This document shows positions 1 to 7,814 of a stretch of 23,860 nucleotides of DNA, one piece after another (position 1 is the first letter of the stretch; every line of letters starts with the position of its first letter). Source of the stretch: Armatimonadetes bacterium UBA1398 (GTDB lineage Bacteria; Armatimonadota; Zipacnadia; UBA1398); assembly GCA_002305165.1 (NCBI GenBank), contig DBQI01000047.1, positions 1 through 23,860 on the forward strand, written 5' to 3'. The notes below the pieces were generated by a model. The model was given only the letters and a program-made list of their open reading frames with translations. It ran no database searches and was not told the DNA's origin. The position numbers were made by a program, and so were the translations under genes.

Positions 1-20
1 CAACACCAACGCAACGGACA

Positions 21-52
21 AGCGCCCGCTACACAGCCGGCACGGCACAAAT
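21..52. repeat. Bipartite motif shared with 11323-11342
   Basis: The 10-mers AGCGCCCGCT (21-30) and CGGCACAAAT (43-52) occur here separated by 12 bases. The same two 10-mers stand directly joined, in the same order, at 11323-11342, just upstream of the HEAT-repeat gene. Here the motif lies downstream of the minus-strand glycoside-hydrolase-like gene, so a further minus-strand gene may begin just left of the window with this as part of its upstream region. The rest of 1-74 shows only a 12-base palindrome (CATTCATGAATG at 56-67) and no gene. Confidence 0.3.
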
Positions 53-74
53 CAGCATTCATGAATGATGCGGG

Positions 75-1646
75 CTAGCCACGCGGGGAGAGCCACAGGG
101 CCCAGTCGCCATCGCCAGGTGGGCTCGCCTCCACGGTCGATCCGGGCTCGGCCTCTCCGGCCTCCAGGAGCTCCCCGGTGCGCGGGTCCAGCCACCGGGC
201 GGTGAGGGGCGCATCGCCACCGGGCACGGTGAGCCGGATGGGCTCGCCCAGGAGGGTGTATACCAGGAGCGTGCCATCGGGGTGGGCGAGGCACCAGACG
301 GAGTCGGCGTCGCTGAGCACGATATCGGCGGGAGCCGTCCCGGGCAGCTCACGTGACAGCCGCTCGCGTATGAAGCGGTAGGTGGGCAGTATCTCCTCAA
401 CGCCGGCGGGCTGGACGTACTCGGGCGGGTCGATCTGCCCTGGGTACTCGATCTGCCCCGCGACGACCATACTCCCGCCCGCCATGAAGGAAGCCCAGGT
501 CTGCTCGCGGCTCTGACCCACGGCGTCCATGATCGCCTTGTCGGGGTAGGCGTCACGGTAGGCGCGCGTCTTGCGGTAGATCCACTGAGGGCTGCTGTCC
601 TGGGACTGCTGCGAACCCGAGGCGATGTAACGCCCAGGTATCTCCTGGCCGCCGGGGATGGCGACCAGTTCGCCGGCACGGTTGATGTGCCAGCAGCGCA
701 GATCGAGGACGTCGATGGCAGGCTCCCGCGTGGGATCGGCGAGGATGGCGTCGGTGACATCCTTGGGGGCGCCTAGGGAGACGAGGATGTGTTGGCCCGT
801 CTCCCGCTGCCACTCCATCAGCGTGTCCAGCCAGAACTCGACGAACTCGCGGCCGCCCGTGTACTCCTGGCTGACCTGGTGCACCACGTTGCGGTACTGA
901 CCCAGTGATCGGAGGCAGCGGCGAATGTAGAGGCGGTGGAGATCCCGCCGCGTGGGGTCGCTGATGTCGTAGAAGGCGTTGGCGGCGGGGTTCTGATCGG
1001 GCATCCCCGTGTCCTGTACGCAGTTGCCCGGGCGCCATGGGAAGTCGACGTAGTGGGCCTGGGTCTCGAGCAGGGCGTGCTGCATGTAGTAGCAGTGGAA
1101 GAGCACCGTCCCCTTACGGTCACAGAGGCTGGCGAACTCCTCGAGGCGACCGAAGTACCAGTCGTTGAACCGTGTGAGGTCGTAGCGGGGCAGGCCGTCG
1201 GCGGCTCGGCCCTCCTGGCTGCGTGCCCACGGCTGCTCCAGGAAGGGCGGCACCACATCGGCGCTCTCGCGCGGTCCGGTGTCGTGAGCGTCGCGGCGGC
1301 GGTCGAACCAGAGGCCGTAGTTGTGTTCGAAGCCGGGGTAGCCGTAGCGCAGCATGTTGTCGGTGAGTTGGTCGAGATCCTCCGTGCGGTTGGGACGCAC
1401 ATCGCCCTCGGGATCGCCTACGGACCGCCGGCAGAGGTTGGGCCGCTGTCCGGGCCGCCACCAGCCGTTGTGCTGAATCCAGCCCCAGACCAGGTCGTCA
1501 CCGTGGCAGAGCCAGCCATTGTGGACGCGGAGGCCGCCAGGTTGGTGTTGGGCTGCGGGCGCGTCTCCCCACCCAGCGAGGAACCCAGCCAGCGCGATAC
1601 CCGTCACTGCCGTCGTCCCCATTACTCCGCGCCATCCTCTGAGCAT
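75..1646 (-). CDS. Secreted glycoside-hydrolase-like protein (DUF6298-like)
   Basis: A 523-residue exported protein of the kind annotated as a putative glycoside hydrolase. The N-terminus is a signal peptide (basic MLRGWRG, then a hydrophobic stretch ending near an AxA site at APAAQ). The central part is rich in Trp, His and acidic residues, with blocks such as RPNRTEDLDQLTDNML, FEHNYGLWFDRRRDAHD and TQAHYVDFPWRPGN. These are the conserved blocks I associate with the DUF6298 family. The last 80 residues look like a small beta-sandwich, as in the collagen-binding-like domain that ends many DUF4038-type hydrolases (a WLDPRTG signature). I chose the start at 1646 because GAGAGG lies 9 bases upstream and the signal peptide then begins cleanly. 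The frame stays open to an ATG at 1676, which has no better ribosome binding site. Substrate unknown; plant or microbial polysaccharide is an inference. Confidence 0.72.
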   Translation of the reverse strand: MLRGWRGVMGTTAVTGIALAGFLAGWGDAPAAQHQPGGLRVHNGWLCHGDDLVWGWIQHNGWWRPGQRPNLCRRSVGDPEGDVRPNRTEDLDQLTDNMLRYGYPGFEHNYGLWFDRRRDAHDTGPRESADVVPPFLEQPWARSQEGRAADGLPRYDLTRFNDWYFGRLEEFASLCDRKGTVLFHCYYMQHALLETQAHYVDFPWRPGNCVQDTGMPDQNPAANAFYDISDPTRRDLHRLYIRRCLRSLGQYRNVVHQVSQEYTGGREFVEFWLDTLMEWQRETGQHILVSLGAPKDVTDAILADPTREPAIDVLDLRCWHINRAGELVAIPGGQEIPGRYIASGSQQSQDSSPQWIYRKTRAYRDAYPDKAIMDAVGQSREQTWASFMAGGSMVVAGQIEYPGQIDPPEYVQPAGVEEILPTYRFIRERLSRELPGTAPADIVLSDADSVWCLAHPDGTLLVYTLLGEPIRLTVPGGDAPLTARWLDPRTGELLEAGEAEPGSTVEASPPGDGDWALWLSPRG

Positions 1647-1662
1647 TGCGCCATGCCTCTCT

Positions 1663-1678
1663 CGATGCGGTGGCATCG
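1663..1678 (-). other. Hairpin in the 5' leader of the hydrolase gene
   Basis: CGATGC and GCATCG form a perfect 6-bp stem with a 4-base loop. In the minus-strand transcript this stem sits immediately before the GAGAGG ribosome binding site of the 1646 start. It could protect the 5' end or tune initiation. The pairing is seen in the sequence; the role is inferred. Confidence 0.3.
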
Positions 1679-1804
1679 CCTGTTCGACACTCCTGGCGAG
1701 GACACGTTACCTCATGATGTGGCGCAAGGCCTTCGACGCACACGACGATGGGCGCCGGAGAGCCGCGGAACGGCGTCCGGACGCTAGCCCAGCGGCGTAG
1801 GCTG

Positions 1805-1813
1805 TGCTATACT
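1805..1813 (+). promoter_or_regulatory. Extended -10 promoter candidate for accB
   Basis: TGCTATACT matches an extended -10 element (TGnTATAMT). No good -35 box stands 16-18 bases upstream. Transcription would begin near 1820, leaving a leader of about 13 bases that still contains the GGAGG site at 1823-1827. The rest of the divergent region 1679-1804 shows nothing else I can name. Confidence 0.45.
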
Positions 1814-1832
1814 CCGGCCTTTGGAGGACCCT

Positions 1833-2300
1833 ATGCCTGAATCACCAGGAATCGATTTCGAGCGGATCCGGCATCTCGCGCGGCTCGCCAAGGAGCTGGG
1901 GCTCTCCGAGCTCACGTCGGAGGAGAACGGCGTGAAGGTGGAGATCACGGTCACGCCGACGGCTCCTGTCGCCATGGGGATCCCCTCCGTGGGCGCTCCG
2001 CCCCCTTGGGGTGGGCATTCCGCCCCCCGGAGGGCGAAGCCGGCCACGCCCGAGGAGCAAGGCCTCGTGGCCGTTCGATCCCCGGTCATGGGCGTCTTCT
2101 ACCGTGCGGCGTCGCCGGAGACGCCCCCCTATGTGGAGGTCGGCGCGCGGGTGGAGGAGGGCGACATCGTCGGGCTCGTGGAGGCGATGAAGGTCTTCAA
2201 CGAGATCGCCTCCGAGGTCACCGGGGAAGTGGTCGAGGTCGTCGCCAAGAACGGGGACCTGGTGGAGTTGGACCAGCCGCTGGTGTGGCTGCGGCCTTAG
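1833..2300 (+). CDS. accB: Biotin carboxyl carrier protein of acetyl-CoA carboxylase
   Basis: 155 residues, the usual length of AccB. It carries the biotin that shuttles carboxyl groups from biotin carboxylase to the carboxyltransferase in the first step of fatty acid synthesis. The N-terminal helix-strand segment (IDFERIRHLARLAKELGLSEL, then VKVEITV) is typical of AccB. A Pro/Ala-rich linker covers about residues 42-76 and a biotinyl domain about 77-155. The biotinylation motif is VEAMKVFNEI with Lys120 as acceptor. The start at 1833 has GGAGG five bases upstream; the frame is open from a TTG at 1821, but that would include the ribosome binding site. Unlike in many bacteria, accC does not follow; homoserine dehydrogenase does. 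Confidence 0.93.
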   Translation: MPESPGIDFERIRHLARLAKELGLSELTSEENGVKVEITVTPTAPVAMGIPSVGAPPPWGGHSAPRRAKPATPEEQGLVAVRSPVMGVFYRAASPETPPYVEVGARVEEGDIVGLVEAMKVFNEIASEVTGEVVEVVAKNGDLVELDQPLVWLRP

Positions 2301-2315
2301 CTTCCGGCTTCGCCG

Positions 2316-2333
2316 TGGCAGGCCCCTCTGCCA
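2316..2333 (+). other. Hairpin between accB and hom
   Basis: TGGCAG (2316-2321) and CTGCCA (2328-2333) form a 6-bp stem with a 6-base loop, 16 bases after the accB stop. No T-run follows, so it is not a classical terminator. It may be a processing or attenuation element. The 12-mer CCGGCTTCGCCG just before it (2304-2315) recurs in the next spacer at 3754-3765. Confidence 0.25.
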
Positions 2334-2364
2334 GGCGCCGTGACAAGAGGTGGGCAACCCTCTC

Positions 2365-3687
2365 ATGAACTCAGCCCCCATTGGAGTCGCAATCCTCGGC
2401 TGCGGAGTGGTGGGCTCTGGCTTGGTGCGGCTCCTGACCGAGTCCGGCAGCGAGGTCGCCCGCCGGGTCGGTCTGCCCCTAGCTATCCGTGGCATCGCCG
2501 TAGCGCACCCCGAGCGCCCGCGTCCCGAGTGGGTGGACCCCAGCCTGATCTGTGGCGACGCGGCGGCGCTCGTCGCGCGCGATGATGTGCTCATCGTCGC
2601 CGAGTGCATCGGGGGGACGGGGCAGGCTCGCCAGTACGTGGAGGCAGCGCTCCGGGCTGGCAAGCATGTCGCCACCGCCAACAAGGAACTCATGGCGAAG
2701 CATGGCCACGACCTCTGCCAGATCGCCGATGACAACGGCGTGGCCCTCCGCTACGAGGGCAGCGTGGCGGGAGGCATTCCGCTCATCGGGCCCGTCCGAA
2801 CCTCACTCGCGGCGGACCGCATCGAGCGTATTCTGGGGATCCTCAACGGGACAACGAACTACATCCTCACTCGCATGACGCGGGATGGCATGGGCTTCGA
2901 GGAAGCCCTGGAGCTAGCTCAGGAACTGGGCTTTGCCGAGATGGACCCCACCGATGACGTCGATGGGTTCGATGCCGCCTACAAGCTGAATATCGTGGCC
3001 TCCATCGGCTTCGGGCGCTCCTTGCGGCTTGGCGAGATGCATCGCGAGGGCATCCGAGCCGTGACGGCCGTCGACATCGCCGTGGCTGAGCGGCTGGGGT
3101 ACGTGATCAAGCTCCTGGCCATCGCGAAGCGGGACGAGGAGGAGCGGCTCGAGCTGCGGGTCCACCCCACCCTGGTACCCAAGGATCACCCCCTCGCCTC
3201 GGTCTCCGATGAGTTCAACGCCGTGTTCATCAACCTTCGGCACGCGAAGGAGGTCATGTTCTACGGTCCGGGCGCGGGTCTCGGCCCCACGGGGAGCGCC
3301 GTGGCGGGGGATATCGTCGATATTGCGCGCGACGTCGTCTCCGGGGCGCGAGCGAGGATCCGCTGCACCTGCCAGCCACACCCCGAGGTGCGGCCGATCG
3401 AGGAGATCCGGACCCGTTACTATCTTCGACTGCTCACTCGCGACCGCACGGGCGTATTGGGTGGGATCGCGCTGATCCTCGGCGAGTACGACGTGGGCAT
3501 AGCCACCGTATCACAGGAGCTTCTGGCCGAGGATGACCCGGCCTCGCACGGCTACACCGGGCCATGCTCGCAGATCGTGATCGTCACGCATCCGGCGCGG
3601 GAGAGGAATCTCCGCCGGGCCCTCCGGGAGATCGACCGGCTCCCGGCCGTTCACGCCATCGCCTCCACCTTCCGTGTGGAGGAGTGA
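2365..3687 (+). CDS. hom: Homoserine dehydrogenase with C-terminal ACT domain
   Basis: 440 residues. It reduces aspartate semialdehyde to homoserine with NAD(P)H (EC 1.1.1.3), the branch point to threonine and methionine. The Rossmann dinucleotide motif GCGVVGSG is at residues 12-19 and the ATANKEL segment at 103-109. The catalytic-domain signatures NGTTNYI (161-167) and DVDGFDAAYKLNI (198-210, containing the conserved Lys) follow. From about residue 353 an ACT domain begins (YYLRLLTRDRTGVLGGIALIL), as in the roughly 430-residue threonine-sensitive enzymes. The frame is open from a GTG at 2350, but the ATG at 2365 fits the family N-terminus and has AGAGGTG upstream, at a rather long spacing. 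The gene follows accB by 64 bases and probably shares its transcript. The ACT domain suggests feedback control by threonine, which is known for the family. Confidence 0.95.
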   Translation: MNSAPIGVAILGCGVVGSGLVRLLTESGSEVARRVGLPLAIRGIAVAHPERPRPEWVDPSLICGDAAALVARDDVLIVAECIGGTGQARQYVEAALRAGKHVATANKELMAKHGHDLCQIADDNGVALRYEGSVAGGIPLIGPVRTSLAADRIERILGILNGTTNYILTRMTRDGMGFEEALELAQELGFAEMDPTDDVDGFDAAYKLNIVASIGFGRSLRLGEMHREGIRAVTAVDIAVAERLGYVIKLLAIAKRDEEERLELRVHPTLVPKDHPLASVSDEFNAVFINLRHAKEVMFYGPGAGLGPTGSAVAGDIVDIARDVVSGARARIRCTCQPHPEVRPIEEIRTRYYLRLLTRDRTGVLGGIALILGEYDVGIATVSQELLAEDDPASHGYTGPCSQIVIVTHPARERNLRRALREIDRLPAVHAIASTFRVEE

Positions 3688-3843
3688 GCGAGGCGGCCAT
3701 AGGGGCGCGGTGTGCCGGGGGATCCGGGTGAGCGGGGCTAGAGTGCCCCCTTCCCGGCTTCGCCGCTCCTCAACCTCGGCGTCGCGCGCGAGGGAGGGCG
3801 CCGGCCCCCGGCCGTCGGACTCGAATGAGCAAGGGAGGACCTC

Positions 3844-4737
3844 ATGAGCGCTATGCTGACCAGTGAACTGCGGGCGGCGCCGAAGATCCGCTCGGGCAAG
3901 GTGCGGGATGTCTACGACGTAGGCGAGGCGCTGCTCATCGTTGCAACGGACCGCATCTCCGCCTTCGATGTCATCATGCCGAGCCCCGTGCCGGACAAGG
4001 GCCGGATCCTTCATCAGATGACCCTCTTCTGGCTGGAGCAGTTAGCCGGCGTCTGCCCGAACCACCTCATCACGGCGGAACTCGACGAGTTCCCGGAGGT
4101 GGTGAGGAATGACCCGTCGGCGGAGAGCCTCCGAGGTCGTTCGATGTTGGTGAAGAAGGCCGAGGTCTTCCCCATCGAGTGTGTCGCCCGGGGCTACCTC
4201 ACAGGCTCCGGGTGGGTGGAGTATGGGAAGAGCGGCGAGGTGTGCGGGCACGGGCTGCCGTCAGGGCTCCGGGAGGCGGACCGGCTCGATCCGCCGATCT
4301 TCACGCCCTCGACCAAAGCGGCGGAGGGGCATGACGAGAACATCAGCCGGGAGCGGGCGGCGGAGATCGTGGGGGCGGACACTGCGGCGCGGCTGGAGGC
4401 GCTCACCCTCGAGCTCTACCGGCGCGGCGCGGACATCGCCCGGGAGAGGGGCATCATCATCGCCGACACCAAGTTCGAGTTCGGCCTGGTGGACGGCGAG
4501 ATCATCCTTGTGGATGAGGTGCTGACTCCCGACTCCTCGCGCTTCTGGCCCGCCGAGTCGTGGCGGCCTGGCGCGAACCCCCCGAGTTTCGACAAGCAGT
4601 TCGTGCGCGACTATCTGAAGACCCTGGACTGGGATCGGACGCCGCCGGGGCCGGAGCTGCCCGAGGACGTTGTCGCGAGGACGCGCGAGAAGTATCTCCA
4701 GGCGCTGACGCAGCTGACGGGACGGGGGCTCGATTAG
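3844..4737 (+). CDS. purC: SAICAR synthetase (PurC)
   Basis: 297 residues. Phosphoribosylaminoimidazole-succinocarboxamide synthase (EC 6.3.2.6) joins CAIR and aspartate with ATP in purine synthesis. Family signatures are complete: SGKVRDVYDV near the N-terminus, IECVARGYLTGSGW (111-124), TPSTKAAEGHDENI (154-167), IADTKFEFG (206-214), DEVLTPDSSRFWP (224-236) and SFDKQFVRDYL near the C-terminus. The start has GGGAGG five bases upstream. The 156-base spacer before it (3688-3843) holds no gene, only a 5-bp GGGGC/GCCCC stem at 3734-3749 and the repeated CCGGCTTCGCCG at 3754-3765. tilS follows after 17 bases, so the two are co-transcribed. The length is closer to the longer bacterial/yeast-like form (about 300) than to the 237-residue E. 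coli form. Confidence 0.96.
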   Translation: MSAMLTSELRAAPKIRSGKVRDVYDVGEALLIVATDRISAFDVIMPSPVPDKGRILHQMTLFWLEQLAGVCPNHLITAELDEFPEVVRNDPSAESLRGRSMLVKKAEVFPIECVARGYLTGSGWVEYGKSGEVCGHGLPSGLREADRLDPPIFTPSTKAAEGHDENISRERAAEIVGADTAARLEALTLELYRRGADIARERGIIIADTKFEFGLVDGEIILVDEVLTPDSSRFWPAESWRPGANPPSFDKQFVRDYLKTLDWDRTPPGPELPEDVVARTREKYLQALTQLTGRGLD

Positions 4738-4754
4738 GGCCGGGAGGATGGGTG

Positions 4755-5789
4755 ATGGCGGCGGAGATCCCCAAGCGGCTGAACCCCTTCGAGTGCCATG
4801 TGCTGGACACCGCGCGGCGGCGGGGGCTGCTGGAGCGTGGGGACCGGGTGCTGGTGGCGTTCTCGGGCGGGGCGGATTCGACGGCCCTGCTCCGCGCGCT
4901 GGTGGCGCTGAGGGGGGAGATGGGGCTGCGGCTGCACGCGGCTCACGTGGAGCATGGGATCCACGCCCAGTCGCGCTCCCACGGGGAGCACTGCGCGCGG
5001 GTGGCGGCCGAGCTAGGGGCGCCGTTGGAGCGGAGGGCGGTAGATGCTCGTGGAGTGGCGGCGCGCCGTGGCGTCTCGCTGGAGCATGGGGCCCGGCTCG
5101 CTCGCTACGAAGCGCTGGAGGATATGGCCTCGGTGACGGGCTCACGGCGGATCGCTACGGGCCACACGGCGGATGATCGGGCGGAGTCGGTGCTCGTGAA
5201 CCTCATCCGAGGGACGGGGCTCGATGGGCTGACTGGTGTTCCGGCGCGACGCGGCCGGATGATCCGGCCTCTGATCGATGTGTCCCGCGCGCAGATACTG
5301 CGGTATCTCGCCGATAGAGATATGCAATGGGTAGAGGATCCGACGAACGAAGAGGATGATGCTCTGCGGAACCGTGTGCGGCGGCACCTCCTGCCGGAGA
5401 TGGAACGGGTCGCGGGCCGCTCGGTTGCGAGGACCCTCGCTCGGCTCTCCGACACGGTGGAGTTGGACCGGGAGGCGCTCGATGCCGCGGGCTCCGCGCT
5501 TCTCGGTCAATGCCGGGCGGATGGCGGGCAGGGAGGGGCGCTGGAGCTCTCCGTCGCCGCGCTGCGGGCCTTGTCGGAGGGTGCGGCGAGCGTGGTGCTG
5601 CGGGCGGCCGCGAGGGAGGTTCTCGGGCCGGGGGCCGCTCTGTCCTTGGCACAGATTCAGCAGGCTCTAGGGCTCATCCGGAGCGGCACGGCGAGAGGTG
5701 AGCAGAAGCTCGAGGGGTGTCTCTTCGTTCGCGACCGTGGCAAACTGACATTGAGCCGTGTCGAACCTCCGGGTGCGTCCGGTTCCTAG
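4755..5789 (+). CDS. tilS: tRNA(Ile)-lysidine synthase
   Basis: 344 residues. TilS converts C34 of the CAU-anticodon isoleucine tRNA to lysidine (EC 6.3.4.19), so that it reads AUA. The ATP-binding PP-loop motif SGGADS is at residues 37-42. The further blocks AHVEHGIHAQSRSHGEHC, ATGHTADDRAESVLVNLIRGTG and MQWVEDPTNEEDDALRNRVRRHLLPEME are the standard TilS signatures. The protein is short compared with the 432-residue E. coli enzyme and appears to lack most of its C-terminal domain, as some natural short forms do. The frame is open back to 4560 inside purC, but GGGAGG at 4742-4747 sets the ATG at 4755 (7 bases) or GTG at 4752 (4 bases); I prefer the ATG. It follows purC by 17 bases. Confidence 0.93.
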   Translation: MAAEIPKRLNPFECHVLDTARRRGLLERGDRVLVAFSGGADSTALLRALVALRGEMGLRLHAAHVEHGIHAQSRSHGEHCARVAAELGAPLERRAVDARGVAARRGVSLEHGARLARYEALEDMASVTGSRRIATGHTADDRAESVLVNLIRGTGLDGLTGVPARRGRMIRPLIDVSRAQILRYLADRDMQWVEDPTNEEDDALRNRVRRHLLPEMERVAGRSVARTLARLSDTVELDREALDAAGSALLGQCRADGGQGGALELSVAALRALSEGAASVVLRAAAREVLGPGAALSLAQIQQALGLIRSGTARGEQKLEGCLFVRDRGKLTLSRVEPPGASGS

Positions 5790-5834
5790 TTCGTGCGTCA
5801 AAGACTCCAGCCAGGTTCACGCGAGCCATGGCTC

Positions 5835-5866
5835 ACCCCGATAGACAGGGGTCGCAATCGCCCCTG
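5835..5866 (+). promoter_or_regulatory. Alternating stem-loops in the ftsH leader
   Basis: Three short segments lie just before the ftsH ribosome binding site: ACCCC (5835-5839), GGGGT (5848-5852) and CCCCTG (5861-5866). The middle one can pair with the first (5 bp), or, as CAGGGG (5846-5851), with the third (6 bp), but not with both. This has the form of a two-state RNA leader. The downstream stem ends four bases before AAGGAG (5871-5876). The pairings are seen in the sequence; a switching role is speculative. Confidence 0.3.
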
Positions 5867-5883
5867 CGTGAAGGAGAGAGCGC

Positions 5884-7782
5884 GTGCAAAGCCAGGTAAG
5901 CTGGAAGAGCGTCATCGTCATCCTGGCGCTGGCCGTGATCATCGGCCTGCTCTTCAGGCAAGGTTACTCCACCCAGCCGCCCAAGGAGATGAGCTTCTCC
6001 TGGTTACTGGAGCAGTTCGATAGCGATAGCCCGGCGTTCAAGGCGGTGCAGGTGGATCTTCGCAGAGGCAAGGCCTTCTGCGGTGAGGGTCCCGAGTCGC
6101 CGCCGCAGTTCACCGTGAACATCCCTCCCGATCCGGAACTCGCGTCGGAGCTTCCGCGCCTGGGCGCGGAGGGGCAACTCCGGAATGACCAGATCGACGT
6201 GACCCTCGTCCCGCCGCGGTGGAATGAGACCTGGGTCCAGATCGTGGGCTACCTCATCCTGCCCATCGCCCTCGTCCTGTTCTTCTACTTCATGTTCGTG
6301 CGCCAGATGCAGTCGACGGGCGGGCAGGCGATCACCTTCGGGAAGAGCCGCCACCAACGGTTCCAGAACGCCTACGAGCGCGTGACCTTCGACGACGTGG
6401 CGGGCGTGGACGAGGCCAAGGAGGAGCTGGAGGAGGTCGTCGAGTTCCTGCGCGAGCCTGAGAAGTTCCGGGCAGTGGGGGCGGAGATCCCCAAGGGCGT
6501 GCTCCTGACCGGACCACCCGGCAGCGGCAAGACGCTCCTGGCCCGGGCCATCGCCGGGGAGGCGAATGTTCCCTTCCTCTACATCTCCGGGTCCGACTTC
6601 GTGGAGATGTTCGTGGGCGTCGGCGCATCGAGGGTTCGAGACCTGTTCGAGCAGGCCAAGCACCATGATCGGTGCATCGTCTTCATCGATGAGATCGACG
6701 CCGTGGGTCGCCACCGGGGCACGGGCATCGGCGGCGGACACGATGAGCGTGAGCAGACCCTGAACCAGCTCCTGGTGGAGATGGACGGCTTCGACAAGAA
6801 CTCCGGCGTCATCATCCTTGCCGCCACGAACCGGCCCGATGTTCTCGACCCGGCCCTGCTCCGCCCCGGTCGTTTCGACCGTCGGATTCAGATCGACGCC
6901 CCCGATGTGAAGGGTCGGGAGGCCATATTCCGCATCTACATCCGCGAGCGGCCAACGGCCGAGGATGTCAGCGTGGAGACCCTGGCTCGCCGCACTCCGG
7001 GCTTCACTGGGGCCGACTGCAAGACCCTGGTGAACGAAGGCTCCATCCTCGCGGCGCGTCGGGGCAAGGTCCGCATAGACATGGTCGACCTCGAGGACTC
7101 CATCGACCGCGTCTACCTGGGAATCGAGAGGAAGAGCCGGGTGCTCTCCGATGAGGAGCGGAACGCCCTGGCGATCCATGAGGCGGGCCATGCCTTGGTC
7201 GGCATGAAGACGATGCCCGATGAGCCTGTGCATAAGGTCTCGATCGTCTCCAGGGGCAAGGCGCTCGGCTTCACCATGCAGCTACCCGCAGAGGACCGGC
7301 ACATGTACTCCAGGGATTATCTCCTCGGGCGCATCACCTCGACCCTGGGCGGCCGCGCGGCGGAGGAGGCCATCATCGGCCAGTGCTTCAGCGGCGCCGC
7401 CGACGACCTCAGCAAGGTGACGGACATCGCGCGGGCGATGGTGTGCACGCTAGGGATGAGCGAGCGCATCGGCCCCCTGACGGTGGGTCGCAGCGACAAG
7501 CATGTGTTCCTGGGCCGTGACATCATGGAGGACCACAGCATGTCCGAGGAGCTTGCGCGGGTCGTCGATGAGGAGATGCGGGCCATCGTCGAGCAGTGCC
7601 ACTCTCGGGCGAAGGAGATCATCCAGACCCACCGGCTGGCCTTGGACCGCATCGTCGAGGCCCTGCTCGAGGTCGAGACGCTCCAGGGCGACCTTCTTGG
7701 CGACATCGTTCGCGAGGCCGACGCCGAGGCCGGGCTGGGGCGGACGCACGAGGCGGAGTCGGAGGCCGCGCCCGCAGAGTAG
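5884..7782 (+). CDS. ftsH: ATP-dependent zinc metalloprotease FtsH
   Basis: 632 residues, a full-length FtsH. It is a membrane-bound AAA+ protease that degrades misfolded membrane proteins and short-lived regulators. There are two transmembrane helices (about 9-24 and 118-139) enclosing an extracytoplasmic domain. The AAA+ module has Walker A GPPGSGKT (210-217), Walker B IVFIDE (265-270) and the second region of homology ATNRPDVLDPALLRPGRFDRR (about 314-334). The peptidase zinc site is HEAGH (432-436). The third ligand is an Asp in FSGAADDL (Asp507/508), where many homologues have Asn-Asp. GTG is the start, with AAGGAG seven bases upstream. It is 94 bases after tilS, an order (tilS then ftsH) common in bacteria. 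A Glu/Ala-rich tail ends the protein. Confidence 0.97.
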   Translation: MQSQVSWKSVIVILALAVIIGLLFRQGYSTQPPKEMSFSWLLEQFDSDSPAFKAVQVDLRRGKAFCGEGPESPPQFTVNIPPDPELASELPRLGAEGQLRNDQIDVTLVPPRWNETWVQIVGYLILPIALVLFFYFMFVRQMQSTGGQAITFGKSRHQRFQNAYERVTFDDVAGVDEAKEELEEVVEFLREPEKFRAVGAEIPKGVLLTGPPGSGKTLLARAIAGEANVPFLYISGSDFVEMFVGVGASRVRDLFEQAKHHDRCIVFIDEIDAVGRHRGTGIGGGHDEREQTLNQLLVEMDGFDKNSGVIILAATNRPDVLDPALLRPGRFDRRIQIDAPDVKGREAIFRIYIRERPTAEDVSVETLARRTPGFTGADCKTLVNEGSILAARRGKVRIDMVDLEDSIDRVYLGIERKSRVLSDEERNALAIHEAGHALVGMKTMPDEPVHKVSIVSRGKALGFTMQLPAEDRHMYSRDYLLGRITSTLGGRAAEEAIIGQCFSGAADDLSKVTDIARAMVCTLGMSERIGPLTVGRSDKHVFLGRDIMEDHSMSEELARVVDEEMRAIVEQCHSRAKEIIQTHRLALDRIVEALLEVETLQGDLLGDIVREADAEAGLGRTHEAESEAAPAE

Positions 7783-7814
7783 GCCCCGCAGGCCAGGATC
7801 TCAGCCGGCGGGGC
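7783..7814. terminator. Bidirectional terminator-like hairpin between ftsH and the PD40 gene
   Basis: GCCCCGC (7783-7789) pairs perfectly with GCGGGGC (7808-7814). After one A/G mismatch, GGC (7791-7793) pairs with GCC (7804-7806), leaving a 10-base loop. The stem begins on the base after the ftsH stop and includes the stop codon of the converging gene. There is no T-run on either side, so it may act through an intrinsic mechanism that depends less on U-tracts, or only protect 3' ends. Confidence 0.55.

Noticed and set aside
61..77. TGAATGAT-containing segment near both window ends (62-76 and 23653-23667) as a possible attachment or end repeat
   Set aside because: The match is short and imperfect (one indel, one substitution), with no integrase or transposase in between. 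Chance is more likely.
4560..4754. Upstream start for tilS inside purC
   Set aside because: The added 65 residues have no TilS similarity and overlap purC; the ribosome binding site at 4742-4747 sets the later start.
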